Source of the DNA: Pseudobutyrivibrio ruminis DSM 9787
GTDB taxonomy: Bacteria > Bacillota > Clostridia > Lachnospirales > Lachnospiraceae
NCBI RefSeq assembly: GCF_900218035.1
Contig: NZ_OBMR01000008.1
Span: forward strand, 62,001 to 126,000
Direction: 5' to 3'
Length of the DNA stretch: 64,000 bases
Below are positions 16,477 through 23,887 of this stretch, in pieces. How positions within the stretch are numbered: position 1 is the first letter of the stretch; every line of letters starts with the position of its first letter. Under the pieces are notes generated by a model. That model saw nothing but the letters and a program-made list of their open reading frames with translations. It did not search any database and was not told the origin of the DNA. Made by a program: the position numbers and the translations under genes.

Positions 16477-17146
16477 CCACTATATTTGAGCAATACTTGC
16501 TTATGATTGAATTGCCTACATATGCAAGATATTCATCATAATCTATATAGAAGATTTGTCCCCAGGATGAAACTTTTATCATTGTATTGTGGATTTGGGT
16601 ATCATTATGAATAATAGCTATCGCATTTACGTAGTGACTATTAGTAGATGCGGTAGCTTTATATGTATCATTTATAGAATCATAGGAATAGAGTGTTATT
16701 CTGCGATTATATCGATACAATCCCCAGATGACAGGGATGTTGTTGCTAAGCATTTCTTCCATGGTGGAAAGCATATTTTTATGGCCATGAATACCATTCC
16801 ATTTTGCTTTCATTTGAATGGATTTCATGGAATTAATATATCTGCATATTTGAAATGGTAGAATGCCAATGGAAATTGTGCCGAAGAATTCCCTTGTAAA
16901 TAACTTCGTAAATACGATAGCAGTGGAAAACTGATGACACAGCTGGAGATAATCGTGCATAGAAATAGAAGTGTTATTTGCAAGATAAAGGCCACAATCG
17001 ATTGCTGAAATCATACCGCAACCTTGATTGCTAAGGCCTTTAAGGTCAGTATTACTAAGCCATGATTGATTAAAACCACAGCCGATTACTTTGCCATTAT
17101 CATCTTTGATTTGAATGTATTCTCTGGCCAATTCTTGTGCTTTCAT
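16457..17146 (-). CDS. Papain-like cysteine peptidase-type protein, family uncertain
   Basis: 229-aa cytosolic protein. The order Cys (NQGCGMISAIDCG, Cys about 43), His (NSHYVNAIAII) and VSSWGQIFYIDYDEY matches the fold of C39-like/papain-like peptidases. No signal peptide is seen. I use the internal ATG at 17146. The longer frame to 17287 reads through the tRNA-Gly and its promoter on the opposite strand, so that start must be false. The ribosome binding site is weak. It could be a toxin-like or immunity-related enzyme, given its position at a tRNA gene, but this is speculation. Confidence 0.6.
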   Translation of the reverse strand: MKAQELAREYIQIKDDNGKVIGCGFNQSWLSNTDLKGLSNQGCGMISAIDCGLYLANNTSISMHDYLQLCHQFSTAIVFTKLFTREFFGTISIGILPFQICRYINSMKSIQMKAKWNGIHGHKNMLSTMEEMLSNNIPVIWGLYRYNRRITLYSYDSINDTYKATASTNSHYVNAIAIIHNDTQIHNTMIKVSSWGQIFYIDYDEYLAYVGNSIISKYCSNIVVIDSVC

Positions 17147-17197
17147 ATCTATGATTTTAGCATTATAAAAAAATATAAACAATTGTGTAAAAAGTGC

Positions 17198-17226
17198 TTG
17201 ACTTATCCTTGGAATTCCTATAGAAT
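17198..17226 (+). promoter_or_regulatory. Promoter of tRNA-Gly copy 1
   Basis: TTGACT (17198-17203), 17-nt spacer, TAGAAT (17221-17226). The same hexamers and spacing occur before the second tRNA-Gly copy. Confidence 0.8.
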
Positions 17227-17257
17227 AACCATTGTTGTTGAGGCAATCAACAGATTT

Positions 17258-17330
17258 GCGCGAGTGGCTCAGTTGGTGGAGCACCACCTTGCCAAGGTGG
17301 GGGTCGCGGGTTCGAGTCCCGTCTCGCGCT
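17258..17330 (+). tRNA. tRNA-Gly (anticodon GCC), copy 1
   Basis: 73-nt cloverleaf. The acceptor stem GCGCGAG pairs with CTCGCGC, the anticodon loop is TTGCCAA with anticodon GCC, and the T-loop is GGTTCGAGTCC. CCA is not encoded. It is identical over its length to the tRNA at 23761-23833. Confidence 0.95.
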
Positions 17331-17341
17331 CTTTTAATATA

Positions 17342-17377
17342 AAAATGAGGTCATCCAAATGGGTGACCTCATTTTTT
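17342..17377 (+). terminator. Terminator of tRNA-Gly copy 1
   Basis: AAAATGAGGTCA (17342-17353) pairs with TGACCTCATTTT (17364-17375) and runs into a T tract. The same hairpin follows the second tRNA copy. Confidence 0.85.
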
Positions 17378-17398
17378 GTATTAAAGAGCACTTTACAT

Positions 17399-17578
17399 CG
17401 AGACGGGACGACCTATCACGATTTATCGAGCTTGCGATGAGAAATCGTGATGCTTCCTTAATCCCGTCGAGCGCGTAGGCCCATACGGGCCTCGAAGGTT
17501 CGAGGTCTCGCCTGCCGGCTCGGTCGGTGCTTCTGCTTCGCAGAGGTGTCCACCGGACACCCGCACCCCGTCTCGCGC
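17399..17578. repeat. GC-rich hairpin array beside tRNA-Gly, bounded by tRNA-end sequence
   Basis: This stretch is much richer in G and C than its surroundings and carries no credible frame. GACGGGA (17402-17408) pairs with TCCCGTC (17462-17468), enclosing a hairpin at 17415-17451. Further hairpins lie at 17477-17492, 17490-17505, 17530-17546 and 17545-17561. CGAGACGGG (17399-17407) is inverted at 17567-17575. The 12-mer CCCGTCTCGCGC at 17567-17578 repeats the tRNA 3' end (17318-17329). It may be an integration scar or a structured RNA. Confidence 0.6.
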
Positions 17579-17607
17579 AATTTGACGAGATGTTTCCCTA
17601 CTTGATT

Positions 17608-17952
17608 CTATGGCTTAGTTTCTAACATTGTTGCATATGCAAGAATCCTTTTTATTATATTACGCTCTTTATCTTTGCATTGACTAATTAGCTCGAATAA
17701 TTCAGGATCAGATGCCTTATATATTGTATAAGATACTGGACTTGGGTCGTCGGTTTGATTGGTCAAATATTCAACCGATGTATGTAGAACATTTGCAATT
17801 ACATTAATCGTTTGAATTGAAGGAGTTCTTTCTCCTGACTCGTATCTTAAATATGCTGGTTGCGAAAGCTGCATCCTTTTTGCAGCTTCCATTTTTGTAA
17901 TTCCATTTTTTTCCCTACATTCAATTAATCTTTTTATATTTAGCTCGGCCAT
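17608..17952 (-). CDS. XRE-family helix-turn-helix regulator
   Basis: 114-aa DNA-binding protein. The Cro/C1-type HTH spans residues 5-60 (CREKNGITKMEAAKRMQLSQPAYLRYESGERTPSIQTINVIANVL), followed by a short helical tail for dimerisation. It starts at the ATG at 17952, which has AGGAGG upstream on the minus strand. An in-frame ATG at 17976 lies before that ribosome binding site and was rejected. It is divergent from an unrecognised gene. Two copies of its likely operator lie in the 82-nt gap, so it should repress both itself and that gene. Confidence 0.88.
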   Translation of the reverse strand: MAELNIKRLIECREKNGITKMEAAKRMQLSQPAYLRYESGERTPSIQTINVIANVLHTSVEYLTNQTDDPSPVSYTIYKASDPELFELISQCKDKERNIIKRILAYATMLETKP

Positions 17953-17980
17953 CAATAATCCTCCTGAATTTAACATTGAT

Positions 17981-18022
17981 TATACCAATGGAATAATATA
18001 CAATCAATATACCAATGGTATA
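17981..18022. promoter_or_regulatory. Twin operators between the XRE gene and its divergent partner
   Basis: TATACCAATGGAATA (17981-17995) and TATACCAATGGTATA (18008-18022) share ATACCAATGG. The second is palindromic except for its centre. They are 27 nt apart start to start. The second abuts the AAGGAGG ribosome binding site of the plus-strand gene. Confidence 0.7.
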
Positions 18023-18034
18023 CAAGGAGGGACG

Positions 18035-18730
18035 ATGAGCAAAACAAATAATAGTTATCATGGTGTCTTTTTAGAAAGTGATTGGCGGCATAGAGTATTG
18101 AGTGATGAGAAAATCAAGTTTTTTAGACTGATTACTGATAATTCAATACATGATAAAACATGTAAACTTATACAAAAATATCCTGATAGAGATATTATAT
18201 GTTTGAATGAATACGATGAAAAGTTATCACAGTGTAAGGCTTGCGCCACCAAAGCATATCTTAGGATTGGAGCTACAGATCCTAAAAACTATAAAAGATA
18301 TTGTACATTTTTTGATAATACATTTTTAAGCACTAAAGTTCTTAGAGATATATACGTTACTAATAGGATGACTACTTCTATATTTGAAAATACATTGACA
18401 ATCAAATATAAAGAAGATACTTGGAGAATTATATCTCTTGATAATGATGGAAACGTTCAGCTTAGACATAACAATTATAAAAGACTTACAGATGGTACAA
18501 GACAATTTGTAGGGGGATACCATATACAAAATAATTATTGTAAACGAATTAAAATAAGACCGGCATTATCAGTTATAAAAACTTATGATTATAGGGTACA
18601 CTCTACCAATGACAATATTCTACAAGCTGTTGACAAGAATAATAAAATCGCACCAAAACATAGTCCAATAAGTAGAATCTTTACTTGGATTAAGAGTGTT
18701 AATAACCGGGTTAAAAGAGCATTGTTCTGA
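18035..18730 (+). CDS. Unrecognised protein with an HxxxC...CxxC putative metal site
   Basis: 231-aa basic, soluble protein with no signal or membrane segment. Residues about 38-75 carry HDKTC and, 25 residues later, CKACATKAYLRIGA, which together look like a His-Cys-Cys-Cys zinc site. The rest is Lys/Asn/Tyr-rich and I cannot assign it. AAGGAGG lies 4 nt before the ATG. It is expressed divergently from the XRE regulator through twin operators. This layout is common for regulator-effector pairs on accessory DNA. AT-rich codon use suggests transfer. Confidence 0.65.
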   Translation: MSKTNNSYHGVFLESDWRHRVLSDEKIKFFRLITDNSIHDKTCKLIQKYPDRDIICLNEYDEKLSQCKACATKAYLRIGATDPKNYKRYCTFFDNTFLSTKVLRDIYVTNRMTTSIFENTLTIKYKEDTWRIISLDNDGNVQLRHNNYKRLTDGTRQFVGGYHIQNNYCKRIKIRPALSVIKTYDYRVHSTNDNILQAVDKNNKIAPKHSPISRIFTWIKSVNNRVKRALF

Positions 18731-18795
18731 TTTACATTCGACAATGAAATAGTCAATATCGTATTTGCGGTACTGTTTTTTTATGGTTACAATAG

Positions 18796-19035
18796 GAGGG
18801 AGCATATAATCATGTCAAAAAACTTATCGGAAGGATTTTTGATTCTCTTTCAGAATATTTAACAAATAACTATGGTCGTGGTTTTTCGAGAAGCAATGTG
18901 GCGAGTATGCGACAGTTCTACTTGGTATATAAAGAACGTGATTCTCAAATTGTCCAATCGCCGATTGGACAATTGACAATAAAGGGGAATTGGTCTTTTT
19001 TAGTGAGTTGGACTCACAACACGAGCCTTTGGTAA
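18796..19035 (+). pseudogene. Remnant of a YhcG/DUF1016-type PDDEXK nuclease gene (N-terminal domain)
   Basis: A frame without a usable start reads KKLIGRIFDSLSEYL, then NNYGRGFSRSNVASMRQFYL and SWTH before a stop at 19033-19035. This is the DUF1016 N-terminal consensus (GKGFS..NL..MRQFY...SWSHY) but only about 80 codons of a protein that is normally over 300. The continuation after the stop (PLVMYNIEEIDLSLK in another frame) also looks like decayed coding sequence. AGGAGGG with ATG at 18812 leads only to a 16-codon frame. The gene is broken by deletion and frameshift. Confidence 0.65.
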
Positions 19036-19094
19036 TGTATAATATTGAGGAAATAGACTTGAGTTTAAAATAAAAAATTAAGAGGCTTATTTAA

Positions 19095-20396
19095 ATGTAC
19101 TATAAAAAGGCTAAAGAACTATTACTAATATGCATGGCTAGCGCAGTATTAACTAGCTGTGGAAATGCAGTTTTGGTAAAGGAAGATAGTAAAAGCGAAA
19201 CTAATACTATTGTAGAAGGAATTGATGATTCAGAGGATAATAATCTACAGAATGTCTATAATGCCTATGCGGATTATCTTGAGAATAATCCTTTATATGA
19301 AGGTTTTGAAGTTGGTGAGTACGAGACATACGAAACTAAGTTAGCATTTTCTCTAGTATATATAGACGAGGATTATATTCCAGAACTTATTATTGGTTGG
19401 ACTAAGTTATTGGCTAATACCTCTGATATTTGTATATTAAAATATGTGGATGGAAATATTATAAGTAGTGGTCCGATTGGTCACTATAATAGTATTAGTT
19501 ATATACCAAGAAAAAATGTATTAAATGAGAGTAATTATAATTTAGGCATTTGTTCTAATTGGTATGGATATCTTAATGATGAAGGTGAATTATCAACCCA
19601 TTGCGAATCGTATGAAGAATGTCCGGAAGGAGAGTCTTTAGGTTTTTCTTATTATGTAAAGGGTGAAGAAGTTAATGAAGATGAGTATAACAATTATTAT
19701 GACTCTGTTATTGAAGGAGAGTTTACTGGCTGGTCGGGAAATAATAGTTCAAACACTACATACATACTAAATGAAGAGTCATTAGAACTCTTACGTTCAG
19801 GCGAGGTTGAAATTGATGATCCATCGAAGGAATCAAATCATCCTGAAGTAGAAGCATACAGCGAATTGCTCAAGGGAATGCTTCAGGATGTAGATGAACC
19901 TCTTCGTGTAGCATTAATAACGATTGATAATGATAACACTTATGAACTTGCAGTTTTTCAGGGAAATGCACATAATGACGGGGCGTTGCTTTACTCTTAT
20001 CGAGATAATGAAGTGGTTTCATTGGCTATAGATGGTTTTCCGCAATATGGTTCGTATGGTTCTTTTGAATTATTACAAAATTTGGGAATGATTTCATATA
20101 ACTATTATAGAAATGGTGGGGCTGGTGAATATCGATTTTACCTATCTCTAGCTAATGGAAAAATGACATTAGACAAAGGAATGCAGGCAGATATAACGTT
20201 TACAGAAGACGGAGAATTAAAAGAAAACAAGTATTATTTGGATGGACAAGAGATAACTGGAGAAGAATATGAATCGATTATAGAAAGCTATGAAGCATCT
20301 TTATCAGAAATTGTAGATTATGATTCATGTTATGAAATTTTGAAAGAAGAAGATATCCCGGAGGCGTTATCACAAGAGTACTATTCTATAGATTAG
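19095..20396 (+). CDS. Large acidic lipoprotein of unknown function
   Basis: 433-aa exported lipoprotein with N-terminus MYYKKAKELLLICMASAVLTSC (lipobox LTSC). The mature protein is strongly acidic. It contains two similar halves, each with LVYIDEDYIPELIIG- or LITIDNDNTYELAVF-type phrases. Such segments occur in clostridial surface proteins of unknown role, where short D-x-D-x-x-x-E-L strands recur. The C-terminal part includes LDGQEITGEEYESIIESYE. AAGAGG lies 9 nt before the ATG. No named family is recognised. It is followed by a clear terminator and stands alone. Confidence 0.7.
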   Translation: MYYKKAKELLLICMASAVLTSCGNAVLVKEDSKSETNTIVEGIDDSEDNNLQNVYNAYADYLENNPLYEGFEVGEYETYETKLAFSLVYIDEDYIPELIIGWTKLLANTSDICILKYVDGNIISSGPIGHYNSISYIPRKNVLNESNYNLGICSNWYGYLNDEGELSTHCESYEECPEGESLGFSYYVKGEEVNEDEYNNYYDSVIEGEFTGWSGNNSSNTTYILNEESLELLRSGEVEIDDPSKESNHPEVEAYSELLKGMLQDVDEPLRVALITIDNDNTYELAVFQGNAHNDGALLYSYRDNEVVSLAIDGFPQYGSYGSFELLQNLGMISYNYYRNGGAGEYRFYLSLANGKMTLDKGMQADITFTEDGELKENKYYLDGQEITGEEYESIIESYEASLSEIVDYDSCYEILKEEDIPEALSQEYYSID

Positions 20397-20416
20397 GATT
20401 TTAATCAGGCAATAAA

Positions 20417-20447
20417 AAAAGAGATATCCACAGCGGATATCTCTTTT
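20417..20447. terminator. Bidirectional terminator
   Basis: GAGATATCC (20421-20429) and GGATATCTC (20435-20443) form a stem with A-run and T-run flanks. It serves the lipoprotein gene and the convergent nitroreductase gene. Confidence 0.85.
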
Positions 20448-20452
20448 TAAAA

Positions 20453-20995
20453 CTATATGAACTTCGCAATATCTTCAATATTCTTGCGAGGTGGCTTCCT
20501 AGTAACAGATTCAGATCTGTAACCAACAGCAATGATGCTCATGACCTGCTCATCCTCTGGAATGCCACAGAAATCAGCAACAACCTTAGCATCTCTTAAG
20601 CCCATGATAAGTGTGTCTACACCAAGTTCAACAGCTTTTGCGCAGAGCAACATATCGTGTAAACCAAGATCATAAGCACCCCAGCCGTTTCCAACTTCGT
20701 TGTCGGCCTCTCCTGTAGCTTTGTTAAATCCAGAAACATTCTTTTGGAATGTAGTAACAACGTATGCTGTTGCTTCTTTTGTGCTGTTCTGATTAAAATC
20801 AGGTAAAACAGTCTCTCTGAATTTGCTTACCTGCTCTGGAGTAGAAATGCAGTAGTATCGAGATGTCTGAGTGTTCTTCCAAGAAGGTGCAGCTGATGCA
20901 GCTGATACCATCTCGCGTAGGATTTCCTCAGAAACCTGCTTACCGTTGAATGATCTAACGCTCTGTCTAGCGTCAATAACCTGCTGGAATTCCAT
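20453..20995 (-). CDS. Nitroreductase-family FMN oxidoreductase
   Basis: 180-aa flavoprotein of the NfsB/FRase superfamily. Residues near the N-terminus (ARQSVRSFNGKQVSEE) and SAAPSWKNTQTSRYYCI form the FMN-phosphate site. The later GWGAYDLGLHDMLLCAKAVELGVDTLIMG and CGIPEDEQVMSIIAVGY segments are characteristic. These cytosolic enzymes reduce nitro compounds, quinones or flavins with NAD(P)H. The substrate is unknown. AGGAGGG lies before the ATG. It is a single-gene unit downstream of the anti-sigma gene. Confidence 0.88.
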   Translation of the reverse strand: MEFQQVIDARQSVRSFNGKQVSEEILREMVSAASAAPSWKNTQTSRYYCISTPEQVSKFRETVLPDFNQNSTKEATAYVVTTFQKNVSGFNKATGEADNEVGNGWGAYDLGLHDMLLCAKAVELGVDTLIMGLRDAKVVADFCGIPEDEQVMSIIAVGYRSESVTRKPPRKNIEDIAKFI

Positions 20996-21087
20996 AATAA
21001 CCCTCCTAGTGAAAGTGTCTATAATTAATATCTGGTTGCAATCAATTGAATTGTATCACAACCGCTCTGAAAATCAATGTATTGGTG

Positions 21088-22092
21088 CTAATGAAGAGAA
21101 ATACTAGCAGTATTTCCGTTAATATCTTCTAATTCAATTGATTTTACAGTGCTAGGTTCTATTATGTTATTGAATTCCAAAGAAAAAATAGCGGTGTTAT
21201 TATCTCCATCAATGCTATTTAGATTATCGCATTCCCTGCAATCAATTACTGTACCGTCATCTAAGGTTAAACTTGTAATATAAGGTACGCGAGGTTTATC
21301 CATTGGAGTACCAAACCAGCTATCTTTTACATCGTCAGTAATAGTGTAGCGAATCTCCGCAGAAATAGGACTGATTTTAAATGAAGTAGCCTCACAATTA
21401 AACTCAGGGATAAAGTTGTTTAAATCAATTACAAGAGCATTACTTACTTCTGGAATAGGCAAATCAAATACCCAGGTACCACCTAAACTATTTTCTGAGA
21501 AATCACTATTCACAATAGAAAAATCGCTTAATTCTAAGTGTATGGTTTTGCCGGTTAGGGACATTTCAGAATCAATTGAATCTGTTCCATCGATATTAAA
21601 GATAAACTCATCATCTCTGATTCCCATGCCGTATCCAAAGCTGTCCCCTTCGTAGCCTTGTATATAAATATCATCAACGTTGATGTTTGGCTCACAGCCT
21701 TCGTTTATCTCAACACCTGAGTATTTCAATGTAAGATTAATCTTATTATCATCGGCAACAATTGCTACTGGAGTAAGAGTGATTCCATTGTCCGTGATGG
21801 CATATTTTGAATAATCGTCTTCTTCAGAAAATACTATTGCCTGTCCCTGTTCTGTAAGAGTTTGTTGCTGTTCGTCGGTAGCATTAAAATAGCTGCTGAG
21901 TCCATGACCCCAGAAATGACGTATTGCTGCCGTAGCAGTGATGGTAGTTATGAGTATTAAGCATATGCAAGCTGCCACTGACAGCCGTTTATTAAATTTT
22001 ACAATCTTTTTACCGGACTGATATCTTGCACACTGAGTAATTAAAATGTCATCTACACCGTTAAATGCTAAAAATAAATTTTCTTTTTTCAT
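21088..22092 (-). CDS. Probable anti-sigma factor with DUF4179-like extracellular part
   Basis: 334-aa single-pass membrane protein. The cytoplasmic N-terminus (residues 1-38) would bind the sigma factor encoded directly upstream. A membrane segment (about 39-58, VAACICLILITTITATAA) follows, and then a long extracellular beta-rich domain. Stretches such as VIVADDNKINLTLKYSGVEI resemble DUF4179 proteins of Firmicutes. Its start overlaps the sigma gene stop by 4 nt, the usual layout of a sigma/anti-sigma pair. The signal sensed is unknown. Confidence 0.78.
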   Translation of the reverse strand: MKKENLFLAFNGVDDILITQCARYQSGKKIVKFNKRLSVAACICLILITTITATAAIRHFWGHGLSSYFNATDEQQQTLTEQGQAIVFSEEDDYSKYAITDNGITLTPVAIVADDNKINLTLKYSGVEINEGCEPNINVDDIYIQGYEGDSFGYGMGIRDDEFIFNIDGTDSIDSEMSLTGKTIHLELSDFSIVNSDFSENSLGGTWVFDLPIPEVSNALVIDLNNFIPEFNCEATSFKISPISAEIRYTITDDVKDSWFGTPMDKPRVPYITSLTLDDGTVIDCRECDNLNSIDGDNNTAIFSLEFNNIIEPSTVKSIELEDINGNTASISLH

Positions 22093-22652
22093 GATGCCAA
22101 ATATCCCTCCTTTACCAAACGTGTTCTGAGCTTTGCTCTCAATCTGCTAAGCATTACTGATACATTGTTCTTTGATATACCATATTTTTTGGATATGGTA
22201 GTAATATCATCGGCATAAAAGTATCTACTAAGGAAGATAAACGCTTCCCTTTCAGGAAGGGATCTGACATAATCTGCTATTATATTTTCAAGTTCCTGTC
22301 CTAAAATGGATTGCTCTACGCCATTTGAAGCTGGAATACATTCTTCCAGTTCATCAAGAATCTCGTGCATGGTACCATTTCCACGCTTTTTGCTTCGACT
22401 TGCTCTGTATTTATCAAAAGCAAGTTCTCTTGCAATTTTAGCTAAAAAAGCTTTGAAGACTTTGGGCCTTGTAGGTGGGATTTTATCCCAAGTTTTTAAA
22501 TAGGTATCATTTAAACATTCTTCAACATCTAAATCATCATTAAGAATATTGTTTGCAATTGATTCAAGGTAATTGCCATATTTGATGTCTGTCTCTTCAA
22601 TGGCTCGTTCGTTACGTTTGAAATAAAGCTCGATTATTTCCTCGTCTTTCAT
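22089..22652 (-). CDS. ECF-type RNA polymerase sigma factor
   Basis: 187-aa sigma-70 family member. Region 2 (about 25-90, including DVEECLNDTYLKTWDKIPP and FKAFLAKIARELAFDKYR) and region 4 (about 120-180, SLPEREAFIFLSRYFYADDITTI with HTH SKKYGISKNNVSVMLSRLRAKL) are intact. It resembles the sigma factors that pair with DUF4179 anti-sigma proteins. A 15-bp inverted repeat (TGTAAG-CGC-CTTACA, 22676-22690) lies 24 nt upstream of the start and may be an operator or part of the promoter. Confidence 0.9.
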   Translation of the reverse strand: MKDEEIIELYFKRNERAIEETDIKYGNYLESIANNILNDDLDVEECLNDTYLKTWDKIPPTRPKVFKAFLAKIARELAFDKYRASRSKKRGNGTMHEILDELEECIPASNGVEQSILGQELENIIADYVRSLPEREAFIFLSRYFYADDITTISKKYGISKNNVSVMLSRLRAKLRTRLVKEGYLAS

Positions 22653-22743
22653 GTGTGTCCCCCTTTTTATTCATTTGTAAGCGCCTTACACTTATATAGC
22701 CGTAAAAAAGATGAGATTATTACAGTTTAATAAAAAAGAAAGA

Positions 22744-23565
22744 CTAAAGCGAAATAAAAGCAGCCAGGCTACCTCTATTTGCACCCATGATTCTATGGGA
22801 ATAAAAAAGCTTAGGATTGCAGCGCGTGCAGTAATTTGTGGTTTCGATGTGGTCTTCAGGAATGCCTGCCTCAAGGAAAACGAGGCGGCATGCAGCCCAT
22901 AAATCTAGCATGTATTTATCTTTATCATCTGGATTAAAAGTAGATGGACGGAGTAATTCGGATTTATGTTTTTCACCAAAAGCTTTTATAAATTCATTGG
23001 CTACATCTGCGCTTACTTCATAGCAATCTTTGCAAATGCTTGGTGCGATTCCGCATAGGATATCGTTTTTATCACAGCCAAATTCTTCACACATTTTTTC
23101 GATGGTGACCTTGCCAATTTTACCGACTGTTCCGCGCCATCCTGAGTGAGAAAGTGCGACCACTTCTTTTACAGGATCGTAGAAAAATAAAGGAACGCAG
23201 TCAGCATAGAATGTCACAAGTGGCATATCTTTTACATTTGTAATGAGTCCGTCTACATCATCGTAAGGGAGTGGTTTGATAAGTCCATTTCCTGCATCCT
23301 TTTCATCAACCACAATTACATTAGTTGTATGAGTCTGTTTTGACAGGCACATACGGTCATAATTCATATCTAACGCATTTGCGATACGATGATAGTTTTC
23401 ACGTACGTTTTCATCGGAATCGCCTCGATTAAAACCTAAATTCAATGAATCAAATACACCTTCACTTACACCGCCTATTCGAGTGGAAAAACCGTGCTTA
23501 ACACCGGCTTTTTTGAAAGAATCAAATGTAAGAAAGGAAACACCATTTTTATTTTCTAAGTTCAT
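22744..23565 (-). CDS. pgeF: YfiH/LACC1-family protein (peptidoglycan editing factor)
   Basis: 273-aa DUF152 protein. The metal-binding residues are visible in KQTHTTN, YADCVPL and HSGWRGTVG. Other family marks are GFSTRIGGVSEG at the N-terminus, CGIAPSICKDCYEV, and NYCTRCNPKLFYSHR near the C-terminus. Family members are purine-nucleoside-processing enzymes, and in E. coli PgeF corrects mis-incorporated residues in peptidoglycan precursors. Which role applies here is not known. It begins 195 nt from tRNA-Gly copy 2. Confidence 0.88.
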   Translation of the reverse strand: MNLENKNGVSFLTFDSFKKAGVKHGFSTRIGGVSEGVFDSLNLGFNRGDSDENVRENYHRIANALDMNYDRMCLSKQTHTTNVIVVDEKDAGNGLIKPLPYDDVDGLITNVKDMPLVTFYADCVPLFFYDPVKEVVALSHSGWRGTVGKIGKVTIEKMCEEFGCDKNDILCGIAPSICKDCYEVSADVANEFIKAFGEKHKSELLRPSTFNPDDKDKYMLDLWAACRLVFLEAGIPEDHIETTNYCTRCNPKLFYSHRIMGANRGSLAAFISL

Positions 23566-23701
23566 ATTTAAACCGCCTTTTTATCTAGATACTTTACAAT
23601 TGAGTATAGCATATAGAGATTTGAAAAGCAGAATAATAGATATTTGAATTTTCTGAAAATCAACCGATAAAAAGTAAGCTTTGCAACTTTAAAAAACTGT
23701 A

Positions 23702-23730
23702 TTGACTTATAGGGGGTTATCCTATAGAAT
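23702..23730 (+). promoter_or_regulatory. Promoter of tRNA-Gly copy 2
   Basis: TTGACT (23702-23707), 17-nt spacer, TAGAAT (23725-23730), matching copy 1 at the hexamers and over the following TTGTTGTTGAGG. Confidence 0.8.
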
Positions 23731-23760
23731 ACATTTTGTTGTTGAGGAAACAACAGATAT

Positions 23761-23833
23761 GCGCGAGTGGCTCAGTTGGTGGAGCACCACCTTGCCAAGG
23801 TGGGGGTCGCGGGTTCGAGTCCCGTCTCGCGCT
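23761..23833 (+). tRNA. tRNA-Gly (anticodon GCC), copy 2
   Basis: Same 73-nt tRNA as at 17258-17330: acceptor GCGCGAG/CTCGCGC, anticodon GCC, no encoded CCA. Promoter and terminator are also duplicated, so the whole cassette of about 180 nt was copied. Confidence 0.95.
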
Positions 23834-23844
23834 CTTTTAATATA

Positions 23845-23882
23845 AAAAATGAGGTCATCCAAATGGGTGACCTCATTTTTTT
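23845..23882. terminator. Terminator of tRNA-Gly copy 2
   Basis: TGAGGTCA (23850-23857) pairs with TGACCTCA (23868-23875), with A-run and T-run flanks. It also serves the convergent YARHG gene, which ends at 23888. Confidence 0.85.
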
Positions 23883-23887
23883 ATTAT

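Noticed and set aside
17066-17440. A 124-codon plus-strand frame
   Set aside because: It runs straight through the tRNA-Gly and its promoter and terminator; the similar-sized minus-strand extension to 17287 is rejected for the same reason.
17399-17578. Third copy of the 36861/42559 structured element
   Set aside because: It also has an outer stem enclosing a hairpin, with GCTT and GAGCG nearby, but the ACAAGC/GCTTGT stem and the linker lengths do not match.
17331-23760. Prophage or conjugative element between the tRNA genes
   Set aside because: No integrase, relaxase, replication or structural phage gene is present; only small accessory genes.
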